From positions 1 through 64,000 of the forward strand of contig JAFDDA010000042.1 in NCBI GenBank assembly GCA_019311105.1: a stretch of 64,000 nucleotides of DNA, given 5' to 3'. A program made the position numbers and the translations under genes. Below, piece after piece: positions 1 to 8,561 of the stretch. Numbering within the stretch: position 1 is the first letter of the stretch; every line of letters starts with the position of its first letter. The notes under the pieces are model-generated. The model was given only the letters and a program-made list of their open reading frames with translations, did not search any database and was not told the DNA's origin. Origin of the DNA: Deltaproteobacteria bacterium (GTDB lineage Bacteria; Myxococcota_A; UBA9160; JAFDDA01).

Positions 1-523
1 TCGAAAGCGGCGCGAGCCGAACGCGCAGCCCTTCCAAGGCAGTGGAGAGCGCCGCCTTGCTGGCGCCGTAGAGATAGTTCCGCCGGCGCCCGCGATCCCC
101 GGCTACGGACGACAGCGCGGCGATCCAGCCCGACCCGGCGGCCTCGAGCCGGCGCGCTACCCCCTCGAGCAACGAGATCGTCCCCGTCACGTTGACGTCG
201 AGCATCCGCAGGGCGGGCGCCACGTCGCGCTCGGCCTGGGGTTGTTCGACCATCTCGCCGTGACAGAGCACGACGCCGTCGAGCCCGCCGGCCTGCGCGA
301 AGCAGACATCGAGGAAGGCATCGTGGGAGGCCCGGTCCGCGGCGTCGAAGACCTCGAACACCACCGGGCTGCCCGAGCGGACGCCCGCGTCGCGCGCGAT
401 GCGATCGAGGGCGGCGGCATCGCGCCCGGCCAGCACGAGCGTCGCCCCCTCGGCTGCCAGCGCCCGCACCAGCGCCCGCCCGATCCCGGACGTCGCCCCC
501 AGCACCAGGACGCGCTCGCTCAA
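1..523 (-). CDS. DprE2-like short-chain dehydrogenase, C-terminus cut by window edge
   Basis: The minus frame opens with TTG at 523 and runs off the window, giving about 174 N-terminal residues. The Rossmann signature LGATSGIGRAL sits at the N-terminus and the catalytic block SSVAGDRGRRRNYLYGASKA carries the SDR Ser and YxxxK. The GDRGRR-N-x-x-YG-x-SK arrangement is characteristic of DprE2, which reduces the 2-keto group of decaprenyl-phospho-2-keto-ribose to give the arabinofuranose donor. The TTG overlaps the stop of the DprE1-like gene (TTGA), so the two are translationally coupled. The partner gene and the UbiA homologue upstream support this role. Substrate lipid and sugar product are inferred. 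Confidence 0.82.
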   Translation of the reverse strand, partial: MSERVLVLGATSGIGRALVRALAAEGATLVLAGRDAAALDRIARDAGVRSGSPVVFEVFDAADRASHDAFLDVCFAQAGGLDGVVLCHGEMVEQPQAERDVAPALRMLDVNVTGTISLLEGVARRLEAAGSGWIAALSSVAGDRGRRRNYLYGASKAALSTALEGLRVRLAPLS

Positions 524-1932
524 TCGGACTCCACGAGGCCGAGCCGCCGCGCCTGGCTCGATGCAAAGCGACCCTCCTCGGGGTCGATCTCGGCCTTCAC
601 CTCGCGGAATCGCGACGCACCGGGATACATCTCGGCAAAACACTCGGGCTCGAGACAGGCATCCTTGGCGAGGTAGACCCTGCCCCCTCGGCGCGCAACG
701 CCCTGGTCGAGCCGCCGCAGCACGGCCGCGAGGTCGGGCCCGCTGTAGGGCAGGTCGAGGGACAGCGTGAAGCCCGGCCCCGGAAAGGACAGCAGGCCTT
801 CGCTCGCCGGCCCAAAGGATTTCAACACCGCGAGGAAGGAAGCTCGCCTCTGCCCGGCGAAGGTTTCGAGCAGTTCGACGAGCCCTTCGCGCGCTGTCTC
901 GAACGGCAGCCACAGCTGGTACTGAAGCAGGCCGCGGCGACCGTAGACCTGGTTCCAGCCCTTCACCCGGTCGAGGACGTAGAAGTAGGCCTCGCAGGAC
1001 TGAAGCTTCGCCCCGTCCGAGTGGAAGCGATAGAAGCCCTCGTTGAAGGCGCGGACCGTCCACGAATTGAGCAGCGCATTGGGCATCGTGAAGGGCACCT
1101 GCGGCTGGAGCACCGGCGCTGCCGCAAACGGGGCCGCGGCACGTGCCGCAGGCAGGTCGCCAAGCCCGGCATGGTTGGCGCGCAGCAACACCGAGCGACC
1201 CAATGACCGCCCGCTCGCCATGCAGTCGATCCAGGCCACGGCGTATTCGAAGCCGCTGTCGCCCTGAGACAGCTCGAGGATCGAGTCGAGGTCGCGCGCT
1301 CGGTTGACCTCCACGTTCATGTAGGCCGTCTCGATGCTCCGCAGCCGCAGCCGGGCCTCCACCACGACTCCGGTGAGCCCCATCCCGCCGAAGGTTGCCC
1401 AGAAGATCTCGGGGTTCTGTTCCCGGGAGCAGGCCACGGCCTCGCCCGAACCGAGGACCATGAGGAAGTCCTCGACGAAGGCCGACATCGAACCGCTGCG
1501 GTGATGGTTCTTGCCGTGCACGTCCGCCGCGATAGCACCGCCGACGCTGACGTGTTTGCTGCCCGGCGTCACCGGGAACCAGAAGCCGCGCGGCAGAAAG
1601 ACCTCGATGATCTCGGCGAGGCTGACACCGGCCTCGCAGTGCAGCAGGCCCGTCGTCGGTTCGAAACCGAGCAATCGGTCGAGGCGCCCCGCCAGCAGGA
1701 CGCCTTCGGGGTTCAGGGCCGCATCGCCGTAGCTCCGGCCGAGACCCCGGGCCACGAGGCTGTGGCGCGTGTTCGCCACCAGCCCCTGCAGTTCTTCGAG
1801 GCCCTCGGGCCGGAACACACGACACGTCTCGACGGGATGGAGCCCCCAGCCCGAAAGTTCCTCGCGGCGCTCGGGCACCGGCGGGATCGGGGGCACCGCC
1901 TCAAGCGGCGCCCGCGGGATCCCGGCGCTCAC
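520..1932 (-). CDS. DprE1-like FAD-dependent oxidase (decaprenylphosphoryl-ribose 2-oxidase family)
   Basis: Protein of about 470 residues, close to the 461 of mycobacterial DprE1. The FAD-binding region includes VTPGSKHVSVGGAIAADVHG followed by KNHH (about residues 122-144), matching the DprE1 HGKNHH segment, and the C-terminus has the YLAKD lysine equivalent to Lys418. The enzyme would oxidise a polyprenyl-phospho-ribose at C2, with the product passed to the adjacent reductase. At the position of Cys387, the covalent target of benzothiazinones in M. tuberculosis, the local motif is GFTLSLDLP, so a serine replaces cysteine. The start chosen is GTG at 1932, overlapping the UbiA stop as GTGA; an in-frame ATG at 1947 is the alternative. 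Confidence 0.88.
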   Translation of the reverse strand: MSAGIPRAPLEAVPPIPPVPERREELSGWGLHPVETCRVFRPEGLEELQGLVANTRHSLVARGLGRSYGDAALNPEGVLLAGRLDRLLGFEPTTGLLHCEAGVSLAEIIEVFLPRGFWFPVTPGSKHVSVGGAIAADVHGKNHHRSGSMSAFVEDFLMVLGSGEAVACSREQNPEIFWATFGGMGLTGVVVEARLRLRSIETAYMNVEVNRARDLDSILELSQGDSGFEYAVAWIDCMASGRSLGRSVLLRANHAGLGDLPAARAAAPFAAAPVLQPQVPFTMPNALLNSWTVRAFNEGFYRFHSDGAKLQSCEAYFYVLDRVKGWNQVYGRRGLLQYQLWLPFETAREGLVELLETFAGQRRASFLAVLKSFGPASEGLLSFPGPGFTLSLDLPYSGPDLAAVLRRLDQGVARRGGRVYLAKDACLEPECFAEMYPGASRFREVKAEIDPEEGRFASSQARRLGLVESD

Positions 1933-2861
1933 GCTCCACCACCCCATTTGGCGGCCAACCCGATCAACACGAGGGCCGCACCCGCCAGATAGCTCGCACG
2001 GTCGCGCGCGGCGAAGAGCACCGGGTCGGAATGCAGCTCCCTTCGATGAGCGAGAAGCCAGACGCGCGTCAACCAGTAGAAGAGGACCGGGCACGCAAGC
2101 CAAAGGAGCGCAGGCTGGCGGTAGAGCCCGGTCAACTCGGGGCTGCTGGCCCAGAGACCGATCACCAGGATCGAGACGAAGCCGCACGACAGACCCATGG
2201 CCGGCACCAGCGCGACGTCGCCCACGCGGTAGCCACGCCCCGCGAGTGACTCCTCCTCGTGGCCGTCGTTCTCGAGCAGCTCGGAGTAGCGTTTCACGAA
2301 GGCGAGACTCATGAAGAAGAACATCGAGAAGACCAGCAACCAGTGCGAGACGACCACCTGTGCGGCCTCGCCGCCCGCCAGGACGCGCAAGGTGTAGAGC
2401 GCCGCCAGGACGAGCACGTCCAACACGGCGCGCTTCTTGAGAGCGGTGGAGTAGGCGGTCGTCAGACACAGGTAGACGACGAGCAACCCCGTGAACGAGA
2501 GCGGCAGCCAGAGCCAGGACACGGTGAACGCCGCGACCAGCAACGCGCCGAAGATCGCGCCTGCACGGCCCGGTGACAGGTCGCCCGATGCCAGCGGGCG
2601 GTGGCGTCTGTCGGGATGGAGCCGATCCGACTCCCGGTCGAGCCAGTCGTTCAGGAGGTAGCCGGCCGAGGCCACGGCCGAGAAGCAGGCTGCGGCCAGC
2701 ACCGTGGCCGCGAGCCGCGCGGGCTCGGTCAGGGCCTGATGGGCGAGCAGCAACGGCGCAAAGAGCAAGGCGCTCTTCGTCCACTGGTGCGGGCGCAAGG
2801 CGCGCCAGGCGGCGTTCCCAGAGCCGTCTCGGGCCATCGTCGTTTCCGCTCGTTCAACCAT
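1929..2861 (-). CDS. UbiA-family polyprenyl-phosphate phosphoribosyltransferase-like membrane protein
   Basis: 310 residues, mostly hydrophobic, with the UbiA aspartate-rich motif NDWLDRESDRLHPDRRHRPL near residue 75 and a second conserved segment YSTALKKRAVLDVLV near residue 140. This pattern matches Rv3806c, the decaprenyl-phosphate 5-phosphoribosyltransferase that feeds DprE1/DprE2, rather than ubiquinone prenyltransferases. It is the first gene of the three-gene operon and ends in a GTGA overlap with the next gene. Upstream on the minus strand a TAAGAT box near 2887 may serve as a -10 element. The lipid carrier and donor are inferred from family and context. Confidence 0.85.
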   Translation of the reverse strand: MVERAETTMARDGSGNAAWRALRPHQWTKSALLFAPLLLAHQALTEPARLAATVLAAACFSAVASAGYLLNDWLDRESDRLHPDRRHRPLASGDLSPGRAGAIFGALLVAAFTVSWLWLPLSFTGLLVVYLCLTTAYSTALKKRAVLDVLVLAALYTLRVLAGGEAAQVVVSHWLLVFSMFFFMSLAFVKRYSELLENDGHEEESLAGRGYRVGDVALVPAMGLSCGFVSILVIGLWASSPELTGLYRQPALLWLACPVLFYWLTRVWLLAHRRELHSDPVLFAARDRASYLAGAALVLIGLAAKWGGGA

Positions 2862-2941
2862 CGGGGTCGGTATCCGTCCGGGATCTTATCGGAATCCCAG
2901 CGGGCCGATGGAGCCAGGATGCGCCTCGCGGCCAAGACGCT

Positions 2942-4090
2942 CTAGCGCGACAGGACGGTTGCGCAGCTCACGCCGGGGAAGCCGTAGACGTGCGTGAAGC
3001 CGACGCGCGGCTTGCCGGGGACCTGCCGGTCGCCCGCTTCGCCCCGCAGCTGGAGGCAGACCTCGTGGATCTGCCGCAGGCCGGACGCGCCCACGGGCTC
3101 GCCGTTGGCGAGCAAGCCCCCATCGGTGTTGATCGGGAGCCGACCGCCGATCTTCGTCTCCCCCGCCTTGACCCAGGCCTCCTGCTCGCCGTCTTTGCAG
3201 AAGCCGCACTCGGCCATGTGCATGATCTCGTGGCCGACCTCGGTGTCCTGGACCTGGGCGACGTCGAGATCCTCCGGGCCGATCCCAGCCGCTTCGTAGG
3301 CCGCCTGGGAGGCTTGGACGCTCGGGCTCGGCCGCGCGTTCGCCGGCACCGAGGGATGCATCACCTCGAAGGAGCCGTAGAGGCGCGTGCGGAACACGTC
3401 GGCGCGGATGTAGATCGGGTTCGTCGTGTAGCGTGCGGCCTGGTCGGCCCGACAGAGCACCATCGCCGCTGCGCCCTCGCTGGGCGAACAGAAGTGATAC
3501 TTGCGCAGCGGGTCGCAGACCAGCGGCGACTCGGCAATCTCCTCGTAGGAGAGCGCCTTGCGCCGCCATGCGTCGGGGTTGCGAGCCCCGTTCTCGAAGG
3601 CCTTCATGGCCACACGATGCAGGCAATCCTCACTGATCCCGTGGTCGTGCATGTAGCGCATGGTCTTCATGGAGAAGAACTGCGGGTTCACCGCCATGCC
3701 GGCCTCGCCGTACCACTGGCCGAGGCCCAGGCCCGCGAGGTCGTCGCCCACGGAGAACGCCCCGCGCGGGTGCTTGTCCATGCCGATGGCGATGGCCACG
3801 TCGCCCGCGCCGGCAAGGATGGCGTTGGCCGCCGAGAGCATCAGGTTGCCGCCCGTGGCGCAGCCGTTGAAGAGGTTCGTGAAGGGGATGCCCGTCAGCC
3901 CCATGAACTTGTTCATGGTGTCGGGCTGCAGCACCTCGAGGCTGCCGGCGCAGGCATGTTGCACGTCTGCCCAGCGGATTCCCGCGTCGGCGAGCGCACG
4001 GTTGGCGGCCACGACGCCCATCTCCATCGCGGACACCCCCTCGTGGCGCCCGAAGGGGTGCAGGCCAATGCCGATGATCGCAACGTCCAT
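2942..4090 (-). CDS. Thiolase-superfamily protein (SCP-x/Ltp2-like), partner of DUF35
   Basis: 382 residues with an N-terminal thiolase fold and the Cys77 region FNGCATGGN. The C-terminal region reads NTDGGLLANGEPVGASGL: the histidine of the classical thiolase GHP motif is replaced by Glu. Loss of that base is seen in thiolase-like aldolases such as Ltp2, which cleave side-chain intermediates in sterol degradation together with a DUF35 protein. The DUF35 gene lies 7 nt upstream in the same operon, supporting a heteromeric acyl-CoA aldolase or thiolase. Which reaction it performs cannot be read from sequence alone. Confidence 0.88.
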   Translation of the reverse strand: MDVAIIGIGLHPFGRHEGVSAMEMGVVAANRALADAGIRWADVQHACAGSLEVLQPDTMNKFMGLTGIPFTNLFNGCATGGNLMLSAANAILAGAGDVAIAIGMDKHPRGAFSVGDDLAGLGLGQWYGEAGMAVNPQFFSMKTMRYMHDHGISEDCLHRVAMKAFENGARNPDAWRRKALSYEEIAESPLVCDPLRKYHFCSPSEGAAAMVLCRADQAARYTTNPIYIRADVFRTRLYGSFEVMHPSVPANARPSPSVQASQAAYEAAGIGPEDLDVAQVQDTEVGHEIMHMAECGFCKDGEQEAWVKAGETKIGGRLPINTDGGLLANGEPVGASGLRQIHEVCLQLRGEAGDRQVPGKPRVGFTHVYGFPGVSCATVLSR

Positions 4091-4097
4091 GGGGCTC

Positions 4098-4526
4098 CTA
4101 GGCCGCCGCGGCGGGCCGGAAGGCGAAGAGCATGCGCTCGTTGCCGTCGGCGTCGCGATCGAAGGGTTCGACCACGAGTTCCATCTTCATGCCGATCTCG
4201 AGTTGCGCGGGGTCGTTGACCGTGAGGCGCGACTCGACCCGGACGCCCTCGGCCAACTCCACGTAGCCGACACCGAACGGTTCGAAGCTCTCGCGATCCC
4301 CGATGAAGGGCGGCGCCGGCGGCGGGAACCGTTGGATCGTCCAGGTCCAGAGCGTGCCCTCCCGGGCCAGCGGGATCGCCTCGGTCTCATCGCCCGTGCA
4401 GGCGGGGCAACTCTTCTGGACGGGAAAGCTCACCTCGCCACATCCGCAGCAGCGGCTGCCGAGCAAGCGCGGCTCCTCGCTCGGCCAGGTGAAAAGGCCC
4501 TCCTGGATCGGGATCTGGCTCGGCAT
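4098..4526 (-). CDS. DUF35 / zinc-ribbon OB-fold protein (acyl-CoA-binding partner subunit)
   Basis: 142 residues. The N-terminal rubredoxin-like zinc ribbon has two CxxC pairs (CCGCGEVSFPVQKSCPAC, about residues 26-43), followed by an OB-fold domain ending in FAFRPAAAA. Proteins of this family bind the acyl-CoA substrate and form stable complexes with thiolase-like enzymes; here the thiolase-like gene follows after 7 nt. Upstream on the minus strand are a TAGGAT box (about 4576-4581) and the small inverted repeat TGACACAGCGTCA (about 4554-4566), a possible regulator site. The exact ligand is unknown. Confidence 0.88.
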   Translation of the reverse strand: MPSQIPIQEGLFTWPSEEPRLLGSRCCGCGEVSFPVQKSCPACTGDETEAIPLAREGTLWTWTIQRFPPPAPPFIGDRESFEPFGVGYVELAEGVRVESRLTVNDPAQLEIGMKMELVVEPFDRDADGNERMLFAFRPAAAA

Positions 4527-4620
4527 CGGCTCCCCTGCGCAGCACGCGAATCTGACACAGCGTCAAAAACGCATCCTAGCATGGCGGAGGGGGGCCCTGG
4601 GCCGATCGCGCCCGCGTGCC

Positions 4621-5100
4621 TCAAGGGCCCGGCGGAGCCTCGGCGTCGAGGGGTGTGCCGGCGACGTAGGGGAGGAGTTTCTTCTCCGATGCGATGTGAG
4701 CCGTCGCCGGGTCGAGCCACAAGCGCTGGATGGCGACGACCAGGTGCTCGAGTTCCGGACGGGCCGCGTGAAGGGCGCGCACGGCCTCGTCTGGGGATTC
4801 CCAGGTGCCGAGGGCGCTGCGCCGGATGCGGAAGCGCGTCAGAACCTCTCGCACCGGCTCCGGGAGCTCCCCCTCCTGAACGACGCGCAGCCCGGCCCCG
4901 GTCACCTCGAAGAAGCCAACGATCGTGCGTTGATACGTCGTGTACATGGCAAACCCACCGAGCCGCCAGGGGTCGATGTCGTGACTCAGGACGAGGCCGC
5001 GATGGACGAAGGGCCACAACGCCACGATCACCACGATCGCGGCAAACAGCGGTGCGCGATTCGCACGTCGGCTCGGCGGTTCTTTGCGTCGTGCGCTCAC
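4621..5100 (-). CDS. Small membrane-anchored protein coupled to an HTTM protein
   Basis: 159 residues with one N-terminal membrane segment (APLFAAIVVIVALWPFVHRG) followed by a soluble part. I do not recognise a named family. The start is GTG at 5100, which overlaps the stop of the HTTM-like gene as GTGA, so the two proteins are probably made together and may form a complex. The remainder contains DIDPWRLGGFAMYT near residue 50 and no cysteine pairs or catalytic signature I can identify. Its function is unknown; co-translation with the larger membrane protein is the only guide. Confidence 0.8.
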   Translation of the reverse strand: MSARRKEPPSRRANRAPLFAAIVVIVALWPFVHRGLVLSHDIDPWRLGGFAMYTTYQRTIVGFFEVTGAGLRVVQEGELPEPVREVLTRFRIRRSALGTWESPDEAVRALHAARPELEHLVVAIQRLWLDPATAHIASEKKLLPYVAGTPLDAEAPPGP

Positions 5101-6023
5101 AGCAAGTTCCAATCGACGGGCTGGCCCGGCAACCACCCGGCCGCCGCGCCGAGCGCCCAGACGAAGATCACGAGCGTGAAGGGCAGCGCTCGGGCGTTCC
5201 AGCGCCCCGGGAGGAAGAGCAGCAACAGATTCACGAACAGCAACGCGAAGCCGATCTCGAGTGCGACGACCTGGATCCCCACCATCAACCCCACGCCGCC
5301 CAAGGCGCCCCAGACCCGTCCGCGGCGGGAGAGCAGCAAGACCGGCAGGCATAGCTCGGCGATCCACACGGCGTTCGAAGCCACCACGAAAATGGGCGAA
5401 TCGACGCGGAAGGGCCCGGCGCCGGTCCGGCTGCGATCGAGCCCGGCCAGGCGTTCGAGCTCGGCTCCAGGCAGAACGAAGCGGAAGGCGCGGCCGAACC
5501 GCTCGTCGGCTCCGGCCATCAAGGCCAGGAAGTCCCCGCGGAAGTAGGCCCCGTAGAAGACCTTCTGCAAGCCCGTATGGAAGAGCACCAGGGCTGCGGT
5601 CCAGCGCAGGCCCGAAAGCGCTGCCGCTGCGTCGCGCGCATCCCCGGGCCGCGGCAGGGCGACAAGAACGAGGCAGACGAGCTCCAGGTAGAGATGGTTC
5701 GCCGCGAGCGGGAAGCTCCAAACCACCTGGCCGAGAACGACTGCGAGCGCGCCGCGCGCCGCCCATTCCGCCCCGCGCGGCACGAAGACCATGGCGGCCG
5801 CCACCGTGTGGCACAGGGCGAGGGGCGCGAGGAGGCCGCTGCTGTCGGGTGCGAGCGGCAGCCACAACCAGCTTCGGACCGCTCCGTAGAGAACGAGGAA
5901 GCGACGGAAGTCGTCCACCCGGGTTGCCGCCACGTCCGGCGCCTCGCCACCGGCGACGGCCAGGAGACGGTCGGCCCAGGTGCGGTCGTCGGCGCGGCTC
6001 GCTCCATGGGGCGTCTTCGGCAC
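5097..6023 (-). CDS. HTTM-like polytopic membrane protein
   Basis: 308 residues with about seven to eight hydrophobic segments. The segment FHTGLQKVFYGAYFRGD resembles the conserved helix-loop of HTTM (horizontally transferred transmembrane) proteins, bacterial relatives of the vitamin K-dependent gamma-carboxylase membrane core. No soluble carboxylase domain is attached. The GTG start at 6023 lacks a ribosome binding site but has TACGAT ending 6 nt upstream, which suggests a leaderless transcript. The gene overlaps its small downstream partner by GTGA. DoxX-like proteins are an alternative family; the substrate is unknown. Confidence 0.7.
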   Translation of the reverse strand: MPKTPHGASRADDRTWADRLLAVAGGEAPDVAATRVDDFRRFLVLYGAVRSWLWLPLAPDSSGLLAPLALCHTVAAAMVFVPRGAEWAARGALAVVLGQVVWSFPLAANHLYLELVCLVLVALPRPGDARDAAAALSGLRWTAALVLFHTGLQKVFYGAYFRGDFLALMAGADERFGRAFRFVLPGAELERLAGLDRSRTGAGPFRVDSPIFVVASNAVWIAELCLPVLLLSRRGRVWGALGGVGLMVGIQVVALEIGFALLFVNLLLLFLPGRWNARALPFTLVIFVWALGAAAGWLPGQPVDWNLL

Positions 6024-6085
6024 GGCCTCATCGTACCCTGCACCCGCTTCAAGAGCCGCGCCGTTCGCTAGCTTTGGCGGCCGGG

Positions 6086-8092
6086 ATGCAGCGACCGATC
6101 GGAAGCCAGACGCTCGCGACGCTCCAGATCGTGGGCGCGGTCGGCGCCGTCGTCGCCGCGGTCGCCCTGTGGGTCGCCGCCGACCGGTTCGGCGACCGCT
6201 TCTACCTGATCCGCCACGAACCCCCTGCGTATTGGCTCACCCTTCCCCAACTCGAGTCCCGGGCCAAGGCGATCCCAGTCTCCCGCGAAGCCCCGCCGCG
6301 CTTCCGCTTCGAAAAGCGCGTCGAGTTCCGCGTTGCACCGGAGCACGCCCCGGTTCGGGTGCGCGGGCTCCGCGAGTTGTCGCTGTCCGTGAACGGCGAA
6401 CCGGTGCCCCTCGACCGGGACCCGAAACACTGGAAGCGCGCGAGCGAAGTCGACCTCGCACCGTTCCTACACGCGGGCGAGAACCTCCTGACGGCCGACC
6501 TCCGGCACCGCGAAGGCCCGCCGTTGTTGCTCATCGAAAGCCCGACCCTGCCGGTCCTGGCCACGACCGGGAAGGGCTGGCGGGTGACGCGCTCGGGCCG
6601 GCCCGGGCAGCTCGTCGCCGTCGTCGCCGACGACGTGCGCGAGTACCCCGGCCGCGACCGCCTGCCCTCGCCGCGATCGGTGCTGAGCCGCCGCGTCGTC
6701 CCGCTTGGCCTCGTGTTCCTGGTCTTCGCCACGCCCGTCGCCCTGGGGCTCCGAGCACCACGCTGGGTCGGCGGAGCCAACCTCCCCCGGGCGGCCTTCG
6801 TCACGGTGGCGGTCTTCTGGGTGGCGCTCTTCGCGACCAAGGGCCTGGCGCTTCCCAACATCGCCGGCTTCGACAGCGGTGGGCACCTCGGATACGTGAA
6901 GGTCCTGGCCGAAGAGGGGCGCTTCCCTCGAGCCGACGAAGGATGGGAGGCCTTCCACCCTCCGCTCTACTACGCGCTCGGCGCGGGCCTGCGCCGACTC
7001 TCGGGTGCGACGCCGGACACACCGCTCGATCGCGGATTGTTGCGGCTGCTGCCCATGCTCGCCGGCCTCGCCGCCGCCGGGCTCGCGGGCCGGACCGCGC
7101 GACGCCTCGCCCCCGACGCTCCCGCACTTGCGGCGACCGCGACCCTCGCCGCCGGGCTGCTGCCGATGCACGTGCTGCTCTCGACCTTCGTGTCCAACGA
7201 ATCGGTACACACCCTCTTTGTGTCGGCCGCCCTTCTCGTGACCTGCGAACTCCTGTGCGCGGCGACCGCCCGGCCGCGCGCGATGGCTGCGCTCTCGATC
7301 TTCCTCGGCCTGGCCCTCCTCACGAAATCGACCACCAGCGTCCCGCTGGCCCTTTTGCTGCCTGCGGTGGTCGCCCTCAAGCTCTGGCTCGTGGAAGCGC
7401 GCCCTGCCTTGCGCGCGGCCGGGGCGTTCGCTGCGCTCGGCGGCGGCGTCCTCGTCCTCTCGGGCTGGTTCTATCTACGCAACTGGATGGCATTCGGTGA
7501 CCCCTTCGTCAGCAACCTCACGGCCTTCCAGGATTGGGCGTATTGGATCCCGCCCGGCTTCCACACGCCAGCGTGGTTCATGGGCTTCGGCGAATCCCTC
7601 TCCTACCCCTTCTTCGCGAGCTTCCATTCCTTCGCGGACGGCTTTTACTCGAGCTTCTGGGGAGACGGCTACGCTTCGGGTTCGGCCGCCGTGAAGTACC
7701 CGAACCCATGGTGGGACTACGACTCGATGGCGGCGATCTATCCCTTGGCGCTTCCCGCAACCGGCATCCTTGCGTTCGGTTTTGCGCGCGGCGCCGCGCT
7801 GGCTCTGCGGGGCGCTGACCTCGGGCGAAGGCTCGCACTCTCGACGCTCTGGCTCGTCGCCTTCGGGATGTCTTTCATGCTCGTCCTGGCCACCTTGCGC
7901 ATCCCGTTCAACGCGATGCCGAAGGCCTTCTACACCCTGCCGGCCCTCGTCCCCGTGGCCGTGGCCTTCGCGTTCGGCGTGGAAGGGCTGGGACGCATCG
8001 GAAGCGAAGCTGGGCGGCGGTGGATGCGCAGCGCACTCGCAGGTTATGGCGGTGTGCTCGGCGTCTCCATCGCCCTTGCGTTCCTTCGTTGA
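6086..8092 (+). CDS. GT-C fold membrane glycosyltransferase (ArnT/PMT, GT39-like)
   Basis: 668 residues. One N-terminal membrane segment is followed by a periplasmic-looking beta-rich insert (about residues 45-200), then a polytopic GT-C core. The first loop contains GFDSGGHLGYVKVLAEEGR, with the acidic residue expected for polyprenyl-phosphosugar-dependent transferases, and FHPPLYYALGA follows. Such enzymes move a sugar from a lipid-phosphate donor to protein or lipid outside the membrane. The DprE1/DprE2/UbiA genes 3 kb away could make such a donor, but linkage is speculative. The ATG at 6086 has no Shine-Dalgarno sequence; TAGCTT lies 11 nt upstream. Confidence 0.8.
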   Translation: MQRPIGSQTLATLQIVGAVGAVVAAVALWVAADRFGDRFYLIRHEPPAYWLTLPQLESRAKAIPVSREAPPRFRFEKRVEFRVAPEHAPVRVRGLRELSLSVNGEPVPLDRDPKHWKRASEVDLAPFLHAGENLLTADLRHREGPPLLLIESPTLPVLATTGKGWRVTRSGRPGQLVAVVADDVREYPGRDRLPSPRSVLSRRVVPLGLVFLVFATPVALGLRAPRWVGGANLPRAAFVTVAVFWVALFATKGLALPNIAGFDSGGHLGYVKVLAEEGRFPRADEGWEAFHPPLYYALGAGLRRLSGATPDTPLDRGLLRLLPMLAGLAAAGLAGRTARRLAPDAPALAATATLAAGLLPMHVLLSTFVSNESVHTLFVSAALLVTCELLCAATARPRAMAALSIFLGLALLTKSTTSVPLALLLPAVVALKLWLVEARPALRAAGAFAALGGGVLVLSGWFYLRNWMAFGDPFVSNLTAFQDWAYWIPPGFHTPAWFMGFGESLSYPFFASFHSFADGFYSSFWGDGYASGSAAVKYPNPWWDYDSMAAIYPLALPATGILAFGFARGAALALRGADLGRRLALSTLWLVAFGMSFMLVLATLRIPFNAMPKAFYTLPALVPVAVAFAFGVEGLGRIGSEAGRRWMRSALAGYGGVLGVSIALAFLR

Positions 8093-8117
8093 GGGCTTCG
8101 CCGCGGCCCCCTACGCT

Positions 8118-8561
8118 GTGCGGCGTGCAGACTCTCCGAAGAAACCCATCCGCGTGACCCGATGGCTCTCGCTCGGCCTGGCGCGCGGGGTCTCCGCGGC
8201 CGCGCGCGGCTTCGCCGGCGACGTGTATGCGGCCTTCGTACCGGTCGGGGAGCAGACCCCCGAGGAGACGCAACGCTTCCTGGACGATCTCTGGCGCGAC
8301 GCGCCCATCCGCGTGGCACTGGCCACGAGCGTGGGCGCGCTCGCCGTCCAGCTTTCCCCCCTGCTCATTCTGCGCAAGCTCACGGTCTTCACACGTCTCG
8401 ACCGTGACGAACGCGAGCGCGTCATGACGCGCCTGATGACGGCCGACGCCTATGTCGTGCGGCTCCTCTTCTACGGCGTGAAGAGCATGGCGCTGGTCGC
8501 CGTCCTGCGGGCCCCGGACGCCCGCCGTGAACTCGGCCTCGACCCCTGGGACCCGCGATGA
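8118..8561 (+). CDS. Small subunit-like protein coupled to GMC oxidoreductase
   Basis: 147 residues if the GTG at 8118 is used; GTG at 8154 is an alternative. The sequence is helical, with a central hydrophobic stretch around ATSVGALAVQLSPLLIL and a conserved-looking C-terminus LRAPDARRELGLDPWDPR. Its stop overlaps the ATG of the GMC oxidoreductase (ATGA). Small helical proteins encoded immediately before GMC flavoproteins act as chaperone-like or electron-transfer partner subunits in other systems, for example gluconate 2-dehydrogenase subunit 3. That role is inference from position; no cofactor motif is visible. Confidence 0.7.
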   Translation: MRRADSPKKPIRVTRWLSLGLARGVSAAARGFAGDVYAAFVPVGEQTPEETQRFLDDLWRDAPIRVALATSVGALAVQLSPLLILRKLTVFTRLDRDERERVMTRLMTADAYVVRLLFYGVKSMALVAVLRAPDARRELGLDPWDPR

